Positions 15,715 to 23,541 of a stretch of 64,000 nt of DNA are shown in pieces. A program made the position numbers and the translations under genes. The DNA lies in the NCBI RefSeq assembly GCF_000019805.1, contig NC_010525.1, positions 558,001 through 622,000 on the forward strand, in the 5' to 3' direction. Numbering within the stretch: position 1 is the stretch's first letter; each line of letters begins with the position of its first letter. The notes under the pieces are model-generated. The model worked only from the letters and a program-made list of their open reading frames with translations. It did no database searches and was not told the DNA's origin. The stretch comes from Pyrobaculum neutrophilum V24Sta (GTDB lineage Archaea > Thermoproteota > Thermoprotei > Thermoproteales > Thermoproteaceae).

Positions 15715-16521
15715 ATGTTTGGACTCGCCTTCGCCGTAGCGGCTGCTGTGGCTTTCTCCATCAACGCACCTCTTGCATATGCAGCGACCAGGAGGGGGGC
15801 AAGCCCCACCGCCTTAGTTGCGGTGAGAAACGTCGTAGCCGCCGCAGTTCTGGCGCCTTTTGCGGACTTCAAGATTTCACAAGGAGCCCTCCTAGCGGTG
15901 GTTCTCTCGTCTATCTTCGGGCCAGGCCTAGGCGACTACTTCTACTTCAAGGCCATGAAAAACAGCGGCGTAGCTACCGCGGTAACAATCGGCTACACCT
16001 ACATATTTACAGCGCAACTCTTTTCTGCGGCTATAGAGGGGGAGAGGATAAAAGCCGGAGCTCTCCTAGGCTCTGCGCTGGCCTTTGCCGGCGTAGCAAC
16101 CGCGCTGGGGGGAAGACCCACCGGGAGGGGGGTCCTCTACGGCGTAGCCACGTCGCTGTCGTGGGGGATGGCCTCGGCGCTCCTTGGCGCCGCGGCGAGA
16201 GAAGCCACGCCATATACAATTGCCGCGGTTAGAGCAGCCGTCTTGATACCGCCATTTCTGGCACTAGCTAGAGGCATCGGCAGGCCAGGCCTCGTTTACG
16301 CGGCTCTGTCGGGTGTTGTGGGGCTGGCGGCGGGCACGCTGGCGTTTGTCAACGCGATAGCCCAGATCGGGGTGGCCCCCACCGTGATAACCACATCCCT
16401 CACCCCTCTGCTCTCCCAGGTCTTTGACAGGGCTATAAACAAGTCGCCAATATCGCCAAAATATATAATGGGGGCGCTACTAGTGAGCCTAGGCATAGCC
16501 TCGGCCGTGATGATTAACTAG
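15715..16521 (+). CDS. EamA/DMT-family transporter
   Basis: 268 residues with about ten membrane helices arranged as two EamA repeats (approximately residues 1-130 and 135-268). The size and motifs (GLGDYFYFKAM near the repeat 1 end, GLAAGTLAFVNA near the repeat 2 end) fit drug/metabolite exporters. Substrate unknown. TAGATTTATAG (about 15683-15693) is centred 26 bases before the ATG and overlaps the stop codon of the RHH gene. Its stop codon lies inside a C/D box RNA. Confidence 0.88.
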   Translation: MFGLAFAVAAAVAFSINAPLAYAATRRGASPTALVAVRNVVAAAVLAPFADFKISQGALLAVVLSSIFGPGLGDYFYFKAMKNSGVATAVTIGYTYIFTAQLFSAAIEGERIKAGALLGSALAFAGVATALGGRPTGRGVLYGVATSLSWGMASALLGAAAREATPYTIAAVRAAVLIPPFLALARGIGRPGLVYAALSGVVGLAAGTLAFVNAIAQIGVAPTVITTSLTPLLSQVFDRAINKSPISPKYIMGALLVSLGIASAVMIN

Positions 16522-16557
16522 ACGGCGGAGGTTTGAAGAGCTGACGACGGGCTGACC
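16506..16557 (+). ncRNA. C/D box guide RNA overlapping a transporter stop codon
   Basis: C box TGATGA (16508-16513), 12-nt guide TTAACTAGACGG, D'-like CGGA (16526-16529), C' TGAAGA (16534-16539), 12-nt guide GCTGACGACGGG (16540-16551), D box CTGA (16552-16555). The C-C' and C'-D spacings are the same as in the other C/D RNAs of the window. The first guide includes the transporter's TAG stop (16519-16521). No separate promoter is obvious, so it may be released from the mRNA 3' end. Confidence 0.65.
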
Positions 16558-16599
16558 GAGAGAGCTACGCCCCTCAGTTACATATAGAGAGACAAGAGG

Positions 16600-16902
16600 T
16601 TAGGAGGCCTTCTTCAGCTCAGCCAGCTTCTTATTTATCTCATCCAACAGCTGCTCCTTTGTCTTGCCCTCGGTCTGTATACCCAACGACTTGGCCATCT
16701 CCACTATCTTCTGGTCTATCTCCTCCTTCTTCTCCGTCCTACGCGGCTCCTCCTCTATGCCGGAGGCGGCCTTTCTAAACTCCCTGATGGCCTCCCCCAT
16801 CCCCCTGGCTAGGGAGGGCAACTTAGAGGGGCCCCAGATCAAGATTATGACAATCGCGATGAGAACTATCAGCCATTCCTGACCTGCTAGTATCAGATAC
16901 AT
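16600..16902 (-). CDS. tatA: Twin-arginine translocase subunit TatA
   Basis: 100 residues. One N-terminal membrane helix (WLIVLIAIVIILIWGPSKLP) is followed by the amphipathic helix SLARGMGEAIREFRKA and a charged tail, the TatA/E plan; the conserved Phe-Gly hinge is present as WGPSKLP. It assembles the pore that passes folded Tat substrates. ATTAATAAAGC at about 16920-16930 is the leaderless promoter. It is divergent from tatC, whose start is 218 bases away. Confidence 0.92.
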   Translation of the reverse strand: MYLILAGQEWLIVLIAIVIILIWGPSKLPSLARGMGEAIREFRKAASGIEEEPRRTEKKEEIDQKIVEMAKSLGIQTEGKTKEQLLDEINKKLAELKKAS

Positions 16903-17119
16903 AGAGACACAGTGAGGACAGCTTTATTAATTTTCTCCCTCCTAGGCGGACGCCTTGTGACTTTAAAGGCTTTTCAGAATCGAGTTGACGAAGTTATCAA
17001 CAAGGCTAGGGCGGCGTCATGATTTGAAACACCAGAAAGTGGCTAACGAGGTTAACTGTTGTGGCGCCCGTCCTGTGGAGCTACCATCAAAGAATTTAAT
17101 ATCCCATGTGGGGCTGTCT

Positions 17120-17968
17120 GTGGAATCTAAGCCGCCGCGCGACAAGGAGATGCCTTTGTGGGAGCATCTCGCCGAGCTTGGCAGAAGGTTAAAACGGGTG
17201 TTGATAGCCTTCGTCGTCGTTTTTATCGTAATGTGGATGCCTGCCCCCAATCTAAGTGGAGGGAGCTTGCTGAGTGTTGTCACATCCTTCTTCGTCTCCG
17301 GCGAGTACAACCCTCTCGCCTATTGGATGTTTATGCAGTCGATTAACCCTCTCTTGGCTGACTTGAACAAGACGGGGAACGTCAAAATCGCCCTAATTGC
17401 AGGTGAGGTGTGGAACCCTCTTGCGGCTGTTATGTACGCCTCCCTCTACCTAACAGCGCTTGTCGTATTTCCGTATTTCGTATACCAGATGTGGCTGTAT
17501 GTACAGCCGGCTCTGTATCCCCACGAGGAGCGGGCTGTTAAGAAGTACCTCTGGGTTGCCCTGCTTCTGTTCTACGCCGGGAACCTATTCGGGATTTTAA
17601 TCATCTACCCCTCCCTCTTTAGGTTCGTCGTCGGTCTTTCCCACGTCATTAAGGTGGAGCAGATATTCAGCGTGGCCTCAGTGGTGAGCACGTGGATCCA
17701 GATAGCCTTCTGGACCGGGTTGATCTTCGAGACGCCTATTGTGATGGCTATACTGTCCGAAATATGTCTTCTAAACCCGTGGACGTTGGCAGAGTACAGG
17801 CCGTTGGTCTACGCCGTGGCGTTGATCTTAATCGCCGTGGTCACGCCCGACACGACTCTTATATCTACCTTCCTCACGTTTATACCCTTCGCCATATTGT
17901 TCGAGGTTGGGCTAGTGTGGAGCAGGAGGATTGTGAGGAGGTGCCCCGACGTTCAGCCGCGGCGGTAG
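17120..17968 (+). CDS. tatC: Twin-arginine translocase subunit TatC
   Basis: 282 residues, six membrane helices, the receptor for RR-signal peptides. MPLWEHLAELGRRLKR is the family N-terminal signature and PFFYQ-like FVYQMWLYVQPALYPHE the diagnostic loop. The long frame from 16985 is rejected because TTTAATATC (17094-17102) is centred about 22-26 bases before the GTG at 17120. The 217 bases between tatA and tatC starts hold the promoters and no convincing gene. The 3' end overlaps the convergent gene by 16 bases. Confidence 0.93.
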   Translation: MESKPPRDKEMPLWEHLAELGRRLKRVLIAFVVVFIVMWMPAPNLSGGSLLSVVTSFFVSGEYNPLAYWMFMQSINPLLADLNKTGNVKIALIAGEVWNPLAAVMYASLYLTALVVFPYFVYQMWLYVQPALYPHEERAVKKYLWVALLLFYAGNLFGILIIYPSLFRFVVGLSHVIKVEQIFSVASVVSTWIQIAFWTGLIFETPIVMAILSEICLLNPWTLAEYRPLVYAVALILIAVVTPDTTLISTFLTFIPFAILFEVGLVWSRRIVRRCPDVQPRR

Positions 17969-18822
17969 AGGCCGTAGAGGTAGAGGAACTTGGGGGTTGC
18001 GCCCCAGCCGCCGGGGAGCTGCCTCACCAGGCCCCATTTGGCTAGGTACCCCAGCTGCAACGGCGTAAGCAGGTCCAACACATAGCTGTGGCTGAGGACG
18101 CTCTGGGCGGCGAGGTCCTCTAAAACGCCTTCTCCCACGCCGAGGATCTCCGCTATCTTCGCCAAGGCGTCTGTGAAGCGTGGTTTTTCGCATTCGGCGT
18201 GGGTGGTGGCCTGCGGCCTCCACTCCCTCAGCTCCACTGGGCCCCTCTGCACGGAGACGTCCCCAGCCGCCCTTATGTACCTCTCGCGGAGGTGCGGCGG
18301 GACTGAGGAGTGGAAGACCAGGTCGCCGTGTAGGCGTAGGGGCACCGCCACGATCAGTTGGACCTCTGCGCCGAGCTCCGCTGCGTGTTGCGCCACCAAA
18401 ACGCCGTATCTCTCGAACCCTCCCCGTAGATCTACGGCGATTTTCCCAACTCCGTGGGACATCAACGATAGCGCAGCCGTGACGGGGTCCGGCCTCGGCG
18501 CGGCGCAGCTTGCGGCCACGCTACAGTGGGGGAGGGCTTTAGCTATCCAGGCATGCTCAAGGGGGAGCTGGCCGTATAGGAGCACCGGGTCCAGCCGCTC
18601 AAGACCCAGGTCGGCTTGGTCCTCCAGCGCCGGACGTATATCTACGCCGTATATGGAGCGGACGGCCTTAGCCACCGCTGTGAACGATATACGGCGGGGA
18701 GCCGGCGGGGGGCTTCCGCATGCGGGGGAGATCAGCGCGTCTATTTCCCCGAGCGTGTGAACGCCGGTTGTGTGATCCACGATCTGGATCACGTTTATAT
18801 AGCCGCGGTTGTTTAAAGCCAT
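17953..18822 (-). CDS. Hypothetical protein, 289 aa
   Basis: I do not recognise the family. It has a central alpha/beta region (KIAVDLRGGFERYGVLVAQHA, AEVQLIVAVPLRLHGDLVF) and a C-terminal helical segment resembling a winged helix (SHSYVLDLLTPLQLGYLAK, ATPKFLYLYGLYRRG). The start ATG at 18820-18822 overlaps by two bases the ATG of the gene on the other strand. CTATATAC at 18847-18854 is its promoter, inside the coding sequence of that neighbour. Confidence 0.75.
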   Translation of the reverse strand: MALNNRGYINVIQIVDHTTGVHTLGEIDALISPACGSPPPAPRRISFTAVAKAVRSIYGVDIRPALEDQADLGLERLDPVLLYGQLPLEHAWIAKALPHCSVAASCAAPRPDPVTAALSLMSHGVGKIAVDLRGGFERYGVLVAQHAAELGAEVQLIVAVPLRLHGDLVFHSSVPPHLRERYIRAAGDVSVQRGPVELREWRPQATTHAECEKPRFTDALAKIAEILGVGEGVLEDLAAQSVLSHSYVLDLLTPLQLGYLAKWGLVRQLPGGWGATPKFLYLYGLYRRG

Positions 18823-18854
18823 GAGCGTAGCCGGGATAAGGTTTGACTATATAC
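18791..18854. promoter_or_regulatory. Interleaved promoters of a head-to-head pair
   Basis: ACGTTTATATAGCC (18791-18804) drives the plus gene with its ATG 18821-18823. CTATATAC (18847-18854) drives the minus gene with its ATG 18822-18820. Each TATA box lies inside the other gene's coding region, so the two transcripts start at almost the same base and cannot initiate simultaneously without collision. Confidence 0.6.
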
Positions 18855-19186
18855 ACGCGGAGAGGCTCGGCGTGCCGCCCCCGGGCGCTCAGCTACAGAT
18901 GAACGTCCAGATAATGATAGAGGGCGAGAGGGCTGTGAAAAGGGGGGGAGTAACCGAGATCCCCTTCACAGTGAGCATATCGTCGAGCCCCGGCGTTGTG
19001 ACCGTGACGATACGGGGGGTGGCCGCCGTTCAAGGCGACGTAGATGTGAAGAACCCCCCGCCCCAGGTGGCGGGGCCCATCATGCAAGCCGCGCTGTTTG
19101 AGGCGGCGCTGGTGATGCGGGAGCTCGGCTTCCCGCCGCCTCTCCCGGTGCAGACCCAGACTCAGCAGACGCCGCACTACGCGTGA
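18821..19186 (+). CDS. Hypothetical protein, 121 aa (weak SecB-like resemblance)
   Basis: Beta-rich protein with alternating strands (QLQMNVQIMIEG, TEIPFTVSISSSPGVVTVTIRGVAAVQGD) and a final amphipathic helix with LFEAALVMRELGFPPPLPV, then a Gln/Thr-rich tail. The strand-rich sheet followed by a Pro-terminated helix is reminiscent of SecB-fold chaperones, but this is only pattern similarity. ATG at 18821, 24 bases after TTTATATAG. Followed after 39 bases by the MFS gene, whose only visible signal is the ribosome-binding GAGGT, so the two may form an operon. Confidence 0.75.
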   Translation: MSVAGIRFDYIHAERLGVPPPGAQLQMNVQIMIEGERAVKRGGVTEIPFTVSISSSPGVVTVTIRGVAAVQGDVDVKNPPPQVAGPIMQAALFEAALVMRELGFPPPLPVQTQTQQTPHYA

Positions 19187-19225
19187 TGAGCCAACCCCGG
19201 CACCGAGGCGTGAGGTAGTACTCGA

Positions 19226-20314
19226 ATGCTGAACTTATTTCTCCTCGTGCTACTGTCTAGGGGAGTGTATGCGTTGATGTGGTTCTACATAGCGCCTCTC
19301 CTCCCAGCCATGTTGAGGGACTACGGCGTTGATCCAGCCTATGCGGGGCTCCTCCCCGCCGCCTTCGTCGTGGGGGCCGCCTTGATGCAACTACCGGCGA
19401 GCTACTTAGGGGCTAGGTACGGCCACAACAAGGTAGCCGGCTTTGGCATGGTGCTGTTCGGCGTCTCTTCCGTGCTCATGGCCCTCGCCCCCAGCTGGGG
19501 CTGGGCTCTGGCCTTCAGAGCGCTGGGGGGAGTCGGCGCCGGCCTCTTCTTCTCCACCGCGGGCGCCGTCTTGGTGGCTCTAAGTCCAAGCTCGGTAGGC
19601 TCCGCCCTGGGTTGGTACGGCGCCTCCTTTAACCTGGGCGGCTTCGTAGGCTTCTACTGGGGGGCCGTCGCAAGCGTTCTTGGCTGGCGCCCCGCTCTTG
19701 CGCTTCCTGGGCTACTCTCAGCGGCGTTGGGCGTGGCACTTGTTAGACACGGCGCTGTTAAAAGCAGACCATCTCTCGAATGGAGGGCGGCGGCCTACGG
19801 CTTGGCGTCTTTCCCCTTCTGGGGGGCGGTCTACGCCGCGAACAACCTCGCCGCCACGTGGCTCCACCTCTACCGCGGCGTTGGGGAGTGGGCGGCGGGG
19901 GCAGTCTCCTCGGCCTCAATGCTGTCGGGGCTCCTGGGCGGGTTGACGGGCAGGCTCTACGACGCCGGCGGCAGAGGCCGGTCGGCCCTACTTGCGGCGG
20001 CTTCTACTGCGTCTATCGCGTTTCTGGCCATGCCCTGGGCTCCGCTGGAGGCGGTTCCGTTGCTCGCCTTCCTCTACGGCTTGTCCTTCTCGACGTATAT
20101 GACCGGGGTCTATGCGGCGTCGTCTAGGGCTGCGCAGAACCCCGCTTCGGCTCTTGCGGTTATAAACGTCACAAACATGGCGCTTGGGCTCCACGTGAGC
20201 TACCTATTCAGCTGGCTTATGGCGCAGTCCCCGGACTACCCGTGGCTTTTCCTCGCCTCTCTCGCCCTGGCCTCGGCCGTTGCCACATACGCCGTGGTGG
20301 TAAGGGCTATATAG
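19226..20314 (+). CDS. Major facilitator superfamily transporter
   Basis: 362 residues with about 11-12 membrane helices. The loop 2-3 motif appears as GARYGHNKVAGFG, corresponding to the family GxxxDRxGRR. Typical glycine-rich helix 4 and 5 segments are present. Substrate unknown. No TATA box is at leaderless spacing; GAGGT at 19212-19216 is a plausible ribosome-binding site, consistent with operon expression from the gene at 18821. Confidence 0.85.
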   Translation: MLNLFLLVLLSRGVYALMWFYIAPLLPAMLRDYGVDPAYAGLLPAAFVVGAALMQLPASYLGARYGHNKVAGFGMVLFGVSSVLMALAPSWGWALAFRALGGVGAGLFFSTAGAVLVALSPSSVGSALGWYGASFNLGGFVGFYWGAVASVLGWRPALALPGLLSAALGVALVRHGAVKSRPSLEWRAAAYGLASFPFWGAVYAANNLAATWLHLYRGVGEWAAGAVSSASMLSGLLGGLTGRLYDAGGRGRSALLAAASTASIAFLAMPWAPLEAVPLLAFLYGLSFSTYMTGVYAASSRAAQNPASALAVINVTNMALGLHVSYLFSWLMAQSPDYPWLFLASLALASAVATYAVVVRAI

Positions 20315-20332
20315 ACTTGACATACTGGACGT

Positions 20333-21229
20333 ATGCTCGTCGTTGTGGCACTTGGCGGCAACGCCTTCAGCAGGCCGGGGGAGCCGGTGAGCCAGGAGGG
20401 ACACATGAGAAACGTGGCGACTGCGGCGCAGGTAGTGGCGAGGATAGTGAAGGAGGGACACAGGGCGGTGGTTACACACGGCAACGGCCCCCAGGTGGGG
20501 TACTTCGCGGAGCTTCAGAAGGGGCGGGAGGCCTTTGGGCTAGATGCTCTAAATGCTGTAACGCAGGGCCTCCTCGGCTACCTCATAGCGCAAGCTATAG
20601 ACAAGCTCCTGGGCGCCGGCATGACGGCGGCCTTGGTAACCAGGGTGGAGGTGGACTGCCGAGACCCCTCCGCCGCAACGCCGACAAAGCCGATCGGCCC
20701 CCTCTACCCAGAGGAGGCCGCTAGGGAGCTGGAGGCTAGGTTCGGGTGGCGGTTCGCCGCAGATCCAAGAGGGGGGTGGCGCCGCGTGGTGCCCTCGCCC
20801 ACGCCGGTGAAGGTGGTCGAGGTAGACGCCATAAGGAGGCTTGTGGACGCCGGGTTCGTGGTCGTCGCCGCCGGCGGGGGCGGCGTCCCTATCTGCGGCG
20901 GGGCTGGAGTTGAGGGGGTGGTGGACAAGGATCTCACCTCTTCCCTCCTCGCCGTTGAGCTGGGCGCCGATTTGTTCATGGTGCTTACTGACGTAGATGG
21001 TATATACCTCAACTACAGGAGGCCCGGCCAGAGGCGGCTTGGGGTGGTGGCCGCAGACGAGCTGGAGCGCTACATGTCCGAGGGCCACTTCCCGCCAGGC
21101 TCCATGGGGCCTAAGGTGAGGGCCGTGGTGGACTTCGTGAAAAGGACCGGAAAGAGGGCGGCTGTGGGGGCTCTGGAGGAGGGGTACGAGGTGTTTAAAG
21201 GCCTTAGGGGGACGCAGGTGGTGCCCTAG
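20333..21229 (+). CDS. arcC: Carbamate kinase
   Basis: 298 residues of the amino-acid kinase fold. The phosphate-binding segment VVALGGNAF starts the protein, THGNGPQVG is the carbamate site, PSPTPVKVVE and AAGGGGVPIC are family-specific, and VDKDLTSSLLA is the nucleotide region. It interconverts ATP plus carbamate with ADP plus carbamoyl phosphate, and in archaea may make carbamoyl phosphate for pyrimidines and arginine. GCTATATAGAC lies 22 bases upstream. Overlaps the hisS stop by 4 bases. Confidence 0.93.
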   Translation: MLVVVALGGNAFSRPGEPVSQEGHMRNVATAAQVVARIVKEGHRAVVTHGNGPQVGYFAELQKGREAFGLDALNAVTQGLLGYLIAQAIDKLLGAGMTAALVTRVEVDCRDPSAATPTKPIGPLYPEEAARELEARFGWRFAADPRGGWRRVVPSPTPVKVVEVDAIRRLVDAGFVVVAAGGGGVPICGGAGVEGVVDKDLTSSLLAVELGADLFMVLTDVDGIYLNYRRPGQRRLGVVAADELERYMSEGHFPPGSMGPKVRAVVDFVKRTGKRAAVGALEEGYEVFKGLRGTQVVP

Positions 21230-22479
21230 AACTCTGCCAGCGGCTTCTCGAACTCCTCGCGCCTCTGTAGATCGCGTATCTTCACGACCCCCCGCTCAAG
21301 CTCCCTCCTCCCCATGATGATGAGGTACTTGGTCCCGACCTTCAGGATGTACTCAAACGCGTCTTTTAGGTTCTTCTCGCCGAGCTCTATGGCTACGCTG
21401 TGGCCAGCCGCGCGGAGCTTTTTCGCCAACGCAACGGCGTGGGGATATGCGCCGTCGTCGAAGATATATATGTAGTAGTCCAGCGGCTTCTCGACCCGCT
21501 CGAGGCCCACCGCCTCCATAAGCCTCTCTACGCCGATTGCGAAGCCAAGAGCTGGCATCTTGACGCCGCTGTAGAGCTCCAGTAGGTCGTCGTAGCGGCC
21601 GCCGCCGCCTACCGCCAGGCGGTATTTTCCGACGTAGGCCTCGAAAACCACCCCCGTGTAGTAGTCTAGGCCTCTGACAATCGACATGTCGAACCTCAGC
21701 CTATCAACAGGAACAGCGGTTGCGAGGTAGCCCACCAACTTTTGGTAGAACGACCCCAAGCCGGCGTCTAGCCTCAATACGGCGTCTACGGCCTCCTCAA
21801 GCGTCATCTCCTCAGAGGCGTCGTATATCCTCTCGGCCTTGTCGATGGGGACGCCGCCGTTTGTCATAATGTCTACGACCTGCTCCCTGGGGAGCTTGTA
21901 CTTCTTGTCCAACGCCCTGTATATGACGTCTCTGTGTTGCAGAACCCCGAGGCTCTCCAACAACTTGTCCACAGCTCGTCTGTCGTTTATCTTAACCACG
22001 TAGTCCCTCGCGCCCGCCGCCTCCAGGGCCTCTATAAACACCTGTATAACCTCAGCGTCTGCCCTGGGGCTCGCCGACCCCACCAGCTCAATGCCAAACT
22101 GGTGGAACTCCCTGTATCTGCCGTGTTGAGGCTCGTCGTAGCGGAAGACCTTGGTGAAGTAGTACCACCTGACGGGGCGCGGTAGATCGAGGTTATACGA
22201 TATGACGCGGGCCACGGGCACCGTCATATCGAACCTCAAGCCGACGTCTCTCCCAGCCTTGTCTTTGAAGTAGTAGATCTCGTTGACCACCTCCTGCCCG
22301 GCCTTCTTTGCGAGCACCTCGAAATGTTCAACCACCGGCGTCTCCACGCGCCTGTAGCCGAACGACTCGGCCACCTTTGACAGCCTCTCCTCCATCTCAA
22401 TTAAGGCGTACAGCTGGGGCGGTAGCCAGTCCCGCATCCCCCGGGGCGGCCGCCTCAGGTGCTCCGGCAGACCGCTCAT
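21226..22479 (-). CDS. hisS: Histidyl-tRNA synthetase
   Basis: 417 residues, class II synthetase. Motif 2 region FRYDEPQHGRYREFHQFG, the HisA motif RGLDYYTGVVFEAY and GGGGRYDDLLELY are intact, and the C-terminal anticodon-binding domain follows from about residue 325. Charges tRNA-His with histidine. The ATG overlaps the stop of the upstream saccharopine-dehydrogenase-like gene (ATGA), so both come from one mRNA. Confidence 0.97.
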   Translation of the reverse strand: MSGLPEHLRRPPRGMRDWLPPQLYALIEMEERLSKVAESFGYRRVETPVVEHFEVLAKKAGQEVVNEIYYFKDKAGRDVGLRFDMTVPVARVISYNLDLPRPVRWYYFTKVFRYDEPQHGRYREFHQFGIELVGSASPRADAEVIQVFIEALEAAGARDYVVKINDRRAVDKLLESLGVLQHRDVIYRALDKKYKLPREQVVDIMTNGGVPIDKAERIYDASEEMTLEEAVDAVLRLDAGLGSFYQKLVGYLATAVPVDRLRFDMSIVRGLDYYTGVVFEAYVGKYRLAVGGGGRYDDLLELYSGVKMPALGFAIGVERLMEAVGLERVEKPLDYYIYIFDDGAYPHAVALAKKLRAAGHSVAIELGEKNLKDAFEYILKVGTKYLIIMGRRELERGVVKIRDLQRREEFEKPLAEF

Positions 22480-23522
22480 AGCTCCGCCCTCTCTACGACC
22501 TCCTGGACCGCCGTGACGCCCTCCTGCTTGATATAAGCTAGAAGCCTTGGAAAGAGCTTGTTAGACATGCCGATGTGCTCCGGCGGCGTCACCCCCGGCT
22601 CCAGCTCCTTTATTACGTAGGTCGTTGCGACCGCCACGCCGCCGGCGGCTATCTGCATCGCGGACCAACCGCCTCTCGGCCTTACCAACACCTCGTACTG
22701 AACTCTCCTCGCTCCTTTTGCCCCAACCACCTTCATGTACACGACGTCTGGAACGTTGAACCTAAGCCGCGACAGCAACCTCGCCGTGATTAAGCGCGGG
22801 GGCGGCTCCCCAGCCTCGTCTAGGAAGCCGAGCTCCTTGAGGAGGCGTATCTTCTCCACGTGGCCGGGCCACCTTAGCGTTTTTTCGTACATGAGCGAGG
22901 CCCTGTCGGCAAGCGTCCTCAGGAGCGTGCGGAGGCCGTCTGTGTAGAAGGCCTCGAGGGGGCCCATGGGCGACTCCACGCGCTCCACTTCCCTAAGAGG
23001 ATCCACAGTCTCAACTCTCCCACCTCGTATGACGCGCGCCGGCCTAACGTACTCCTCTATGAGGTCGGTGGGGCTCCACGTTATAGAGTAGCCTAGGGGC
23101 CCCACCGGCTTCTCCGGGATGCCGCCGACGTATATCCCCAGCTCGTCTAAATACCCCAGCTCTGCGACTAGCCTGCCCGCCAACATGTTGCTTAACCCTG
23201 GCGCAACCCCCGCGTCTGGCACATACCGGGCTCCAGACTTGGCCGCCACATCTTGAAGCGTGAAGGGGTCTTCCCCATAGTACGAAACGTCTATGGTATC
23301 GATACCCGCCTCCACGGCTCTCCGGGAGGCCTTGTAAGCAACGCCGCCGGGCAACGCGTTAACTACGAGGTCGTACGACCCCAGCGGGATCTCCAACGCG
23401 TCTTGTGGAACCGCCGCCGGGCAAGCCTTCGCCTTGTCCACCGCCACGACCTCGTGTCTCGCAGACAGCTTCTCGTAGATGTATCTCCCTATGTTGCCAC
23501 AGCCCAGCAACAGCACCCTCAC
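22476..23522 (-). CDS. Saccharopine dehydrogenase-like oxidoreductase
   Basis: 348 residues. An N-terminal Rossmann motif VLLLGCGNIGRYIYEKL is followed by family segments DLVVNALPGG and DAGVAPGLSNMLAG, matching the short saccharopine dehydrogenase/lysine 6-dehydrogenase group. Probably an NAD(P)-dependent enzyme acting on an amino-acid derivative; the exact substrate is uncertain. The GTG at 23522 follows GTATAAATAG (23545-23554) by about 26 bases. First gene of a two-gene operon with hisS. Confidence 0.85.
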   Translation of the reverse strand: MRVLLLGCGNIGRYIYEKLSARHEVVAVDKAKACPAAVPQDALEIPLGSYDLVVNALPGGVAYKASRRAVEAGIDTIDVSYYGEDPFTLQDVAAKSGARYVPDAGVAPGLSNMLAGRLVAELGYLDELGIYVGGIPEKPVGPLGYSITWSPTDLIEEYVRPARVIRGGRVETVDPLREVERVESPMGPLEAFYTDGLRTLLRTLADRASLMYEKTLRWPGHVEKIRLLKELGFLDEAGEPPPRLITARLLSRLRFNVPDVVYMKVVGAKGARRVQYEVLVRPRGGWSAMQIAAGGVAVATTYVIKELEPGVTPPEHIGMSNKLFPRLLAYIKQEGVTAVQEVVERAEL

Positions 23523-23541
23523 GCACTTGGGCTACGCCCTT

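Noticed and set aside
16912-17022. 36-codon frame (GTG) between tatA and tatC
   Set aside because: No promoter at suitable spacing and it overlaps the tatA promoter; it may be a chance frame. Kept out of the gene list.
19184-19232. C/D-like arrangement (TGATGA, TGAGGT, CTGA) across a gene junction
   Set aside because: C' ends in T instead of A, D' is absent, and the TGAGGT is better explained as the ribosome-binding GAGGT of the MFS gene, with the first part being the upstream gene's stop.
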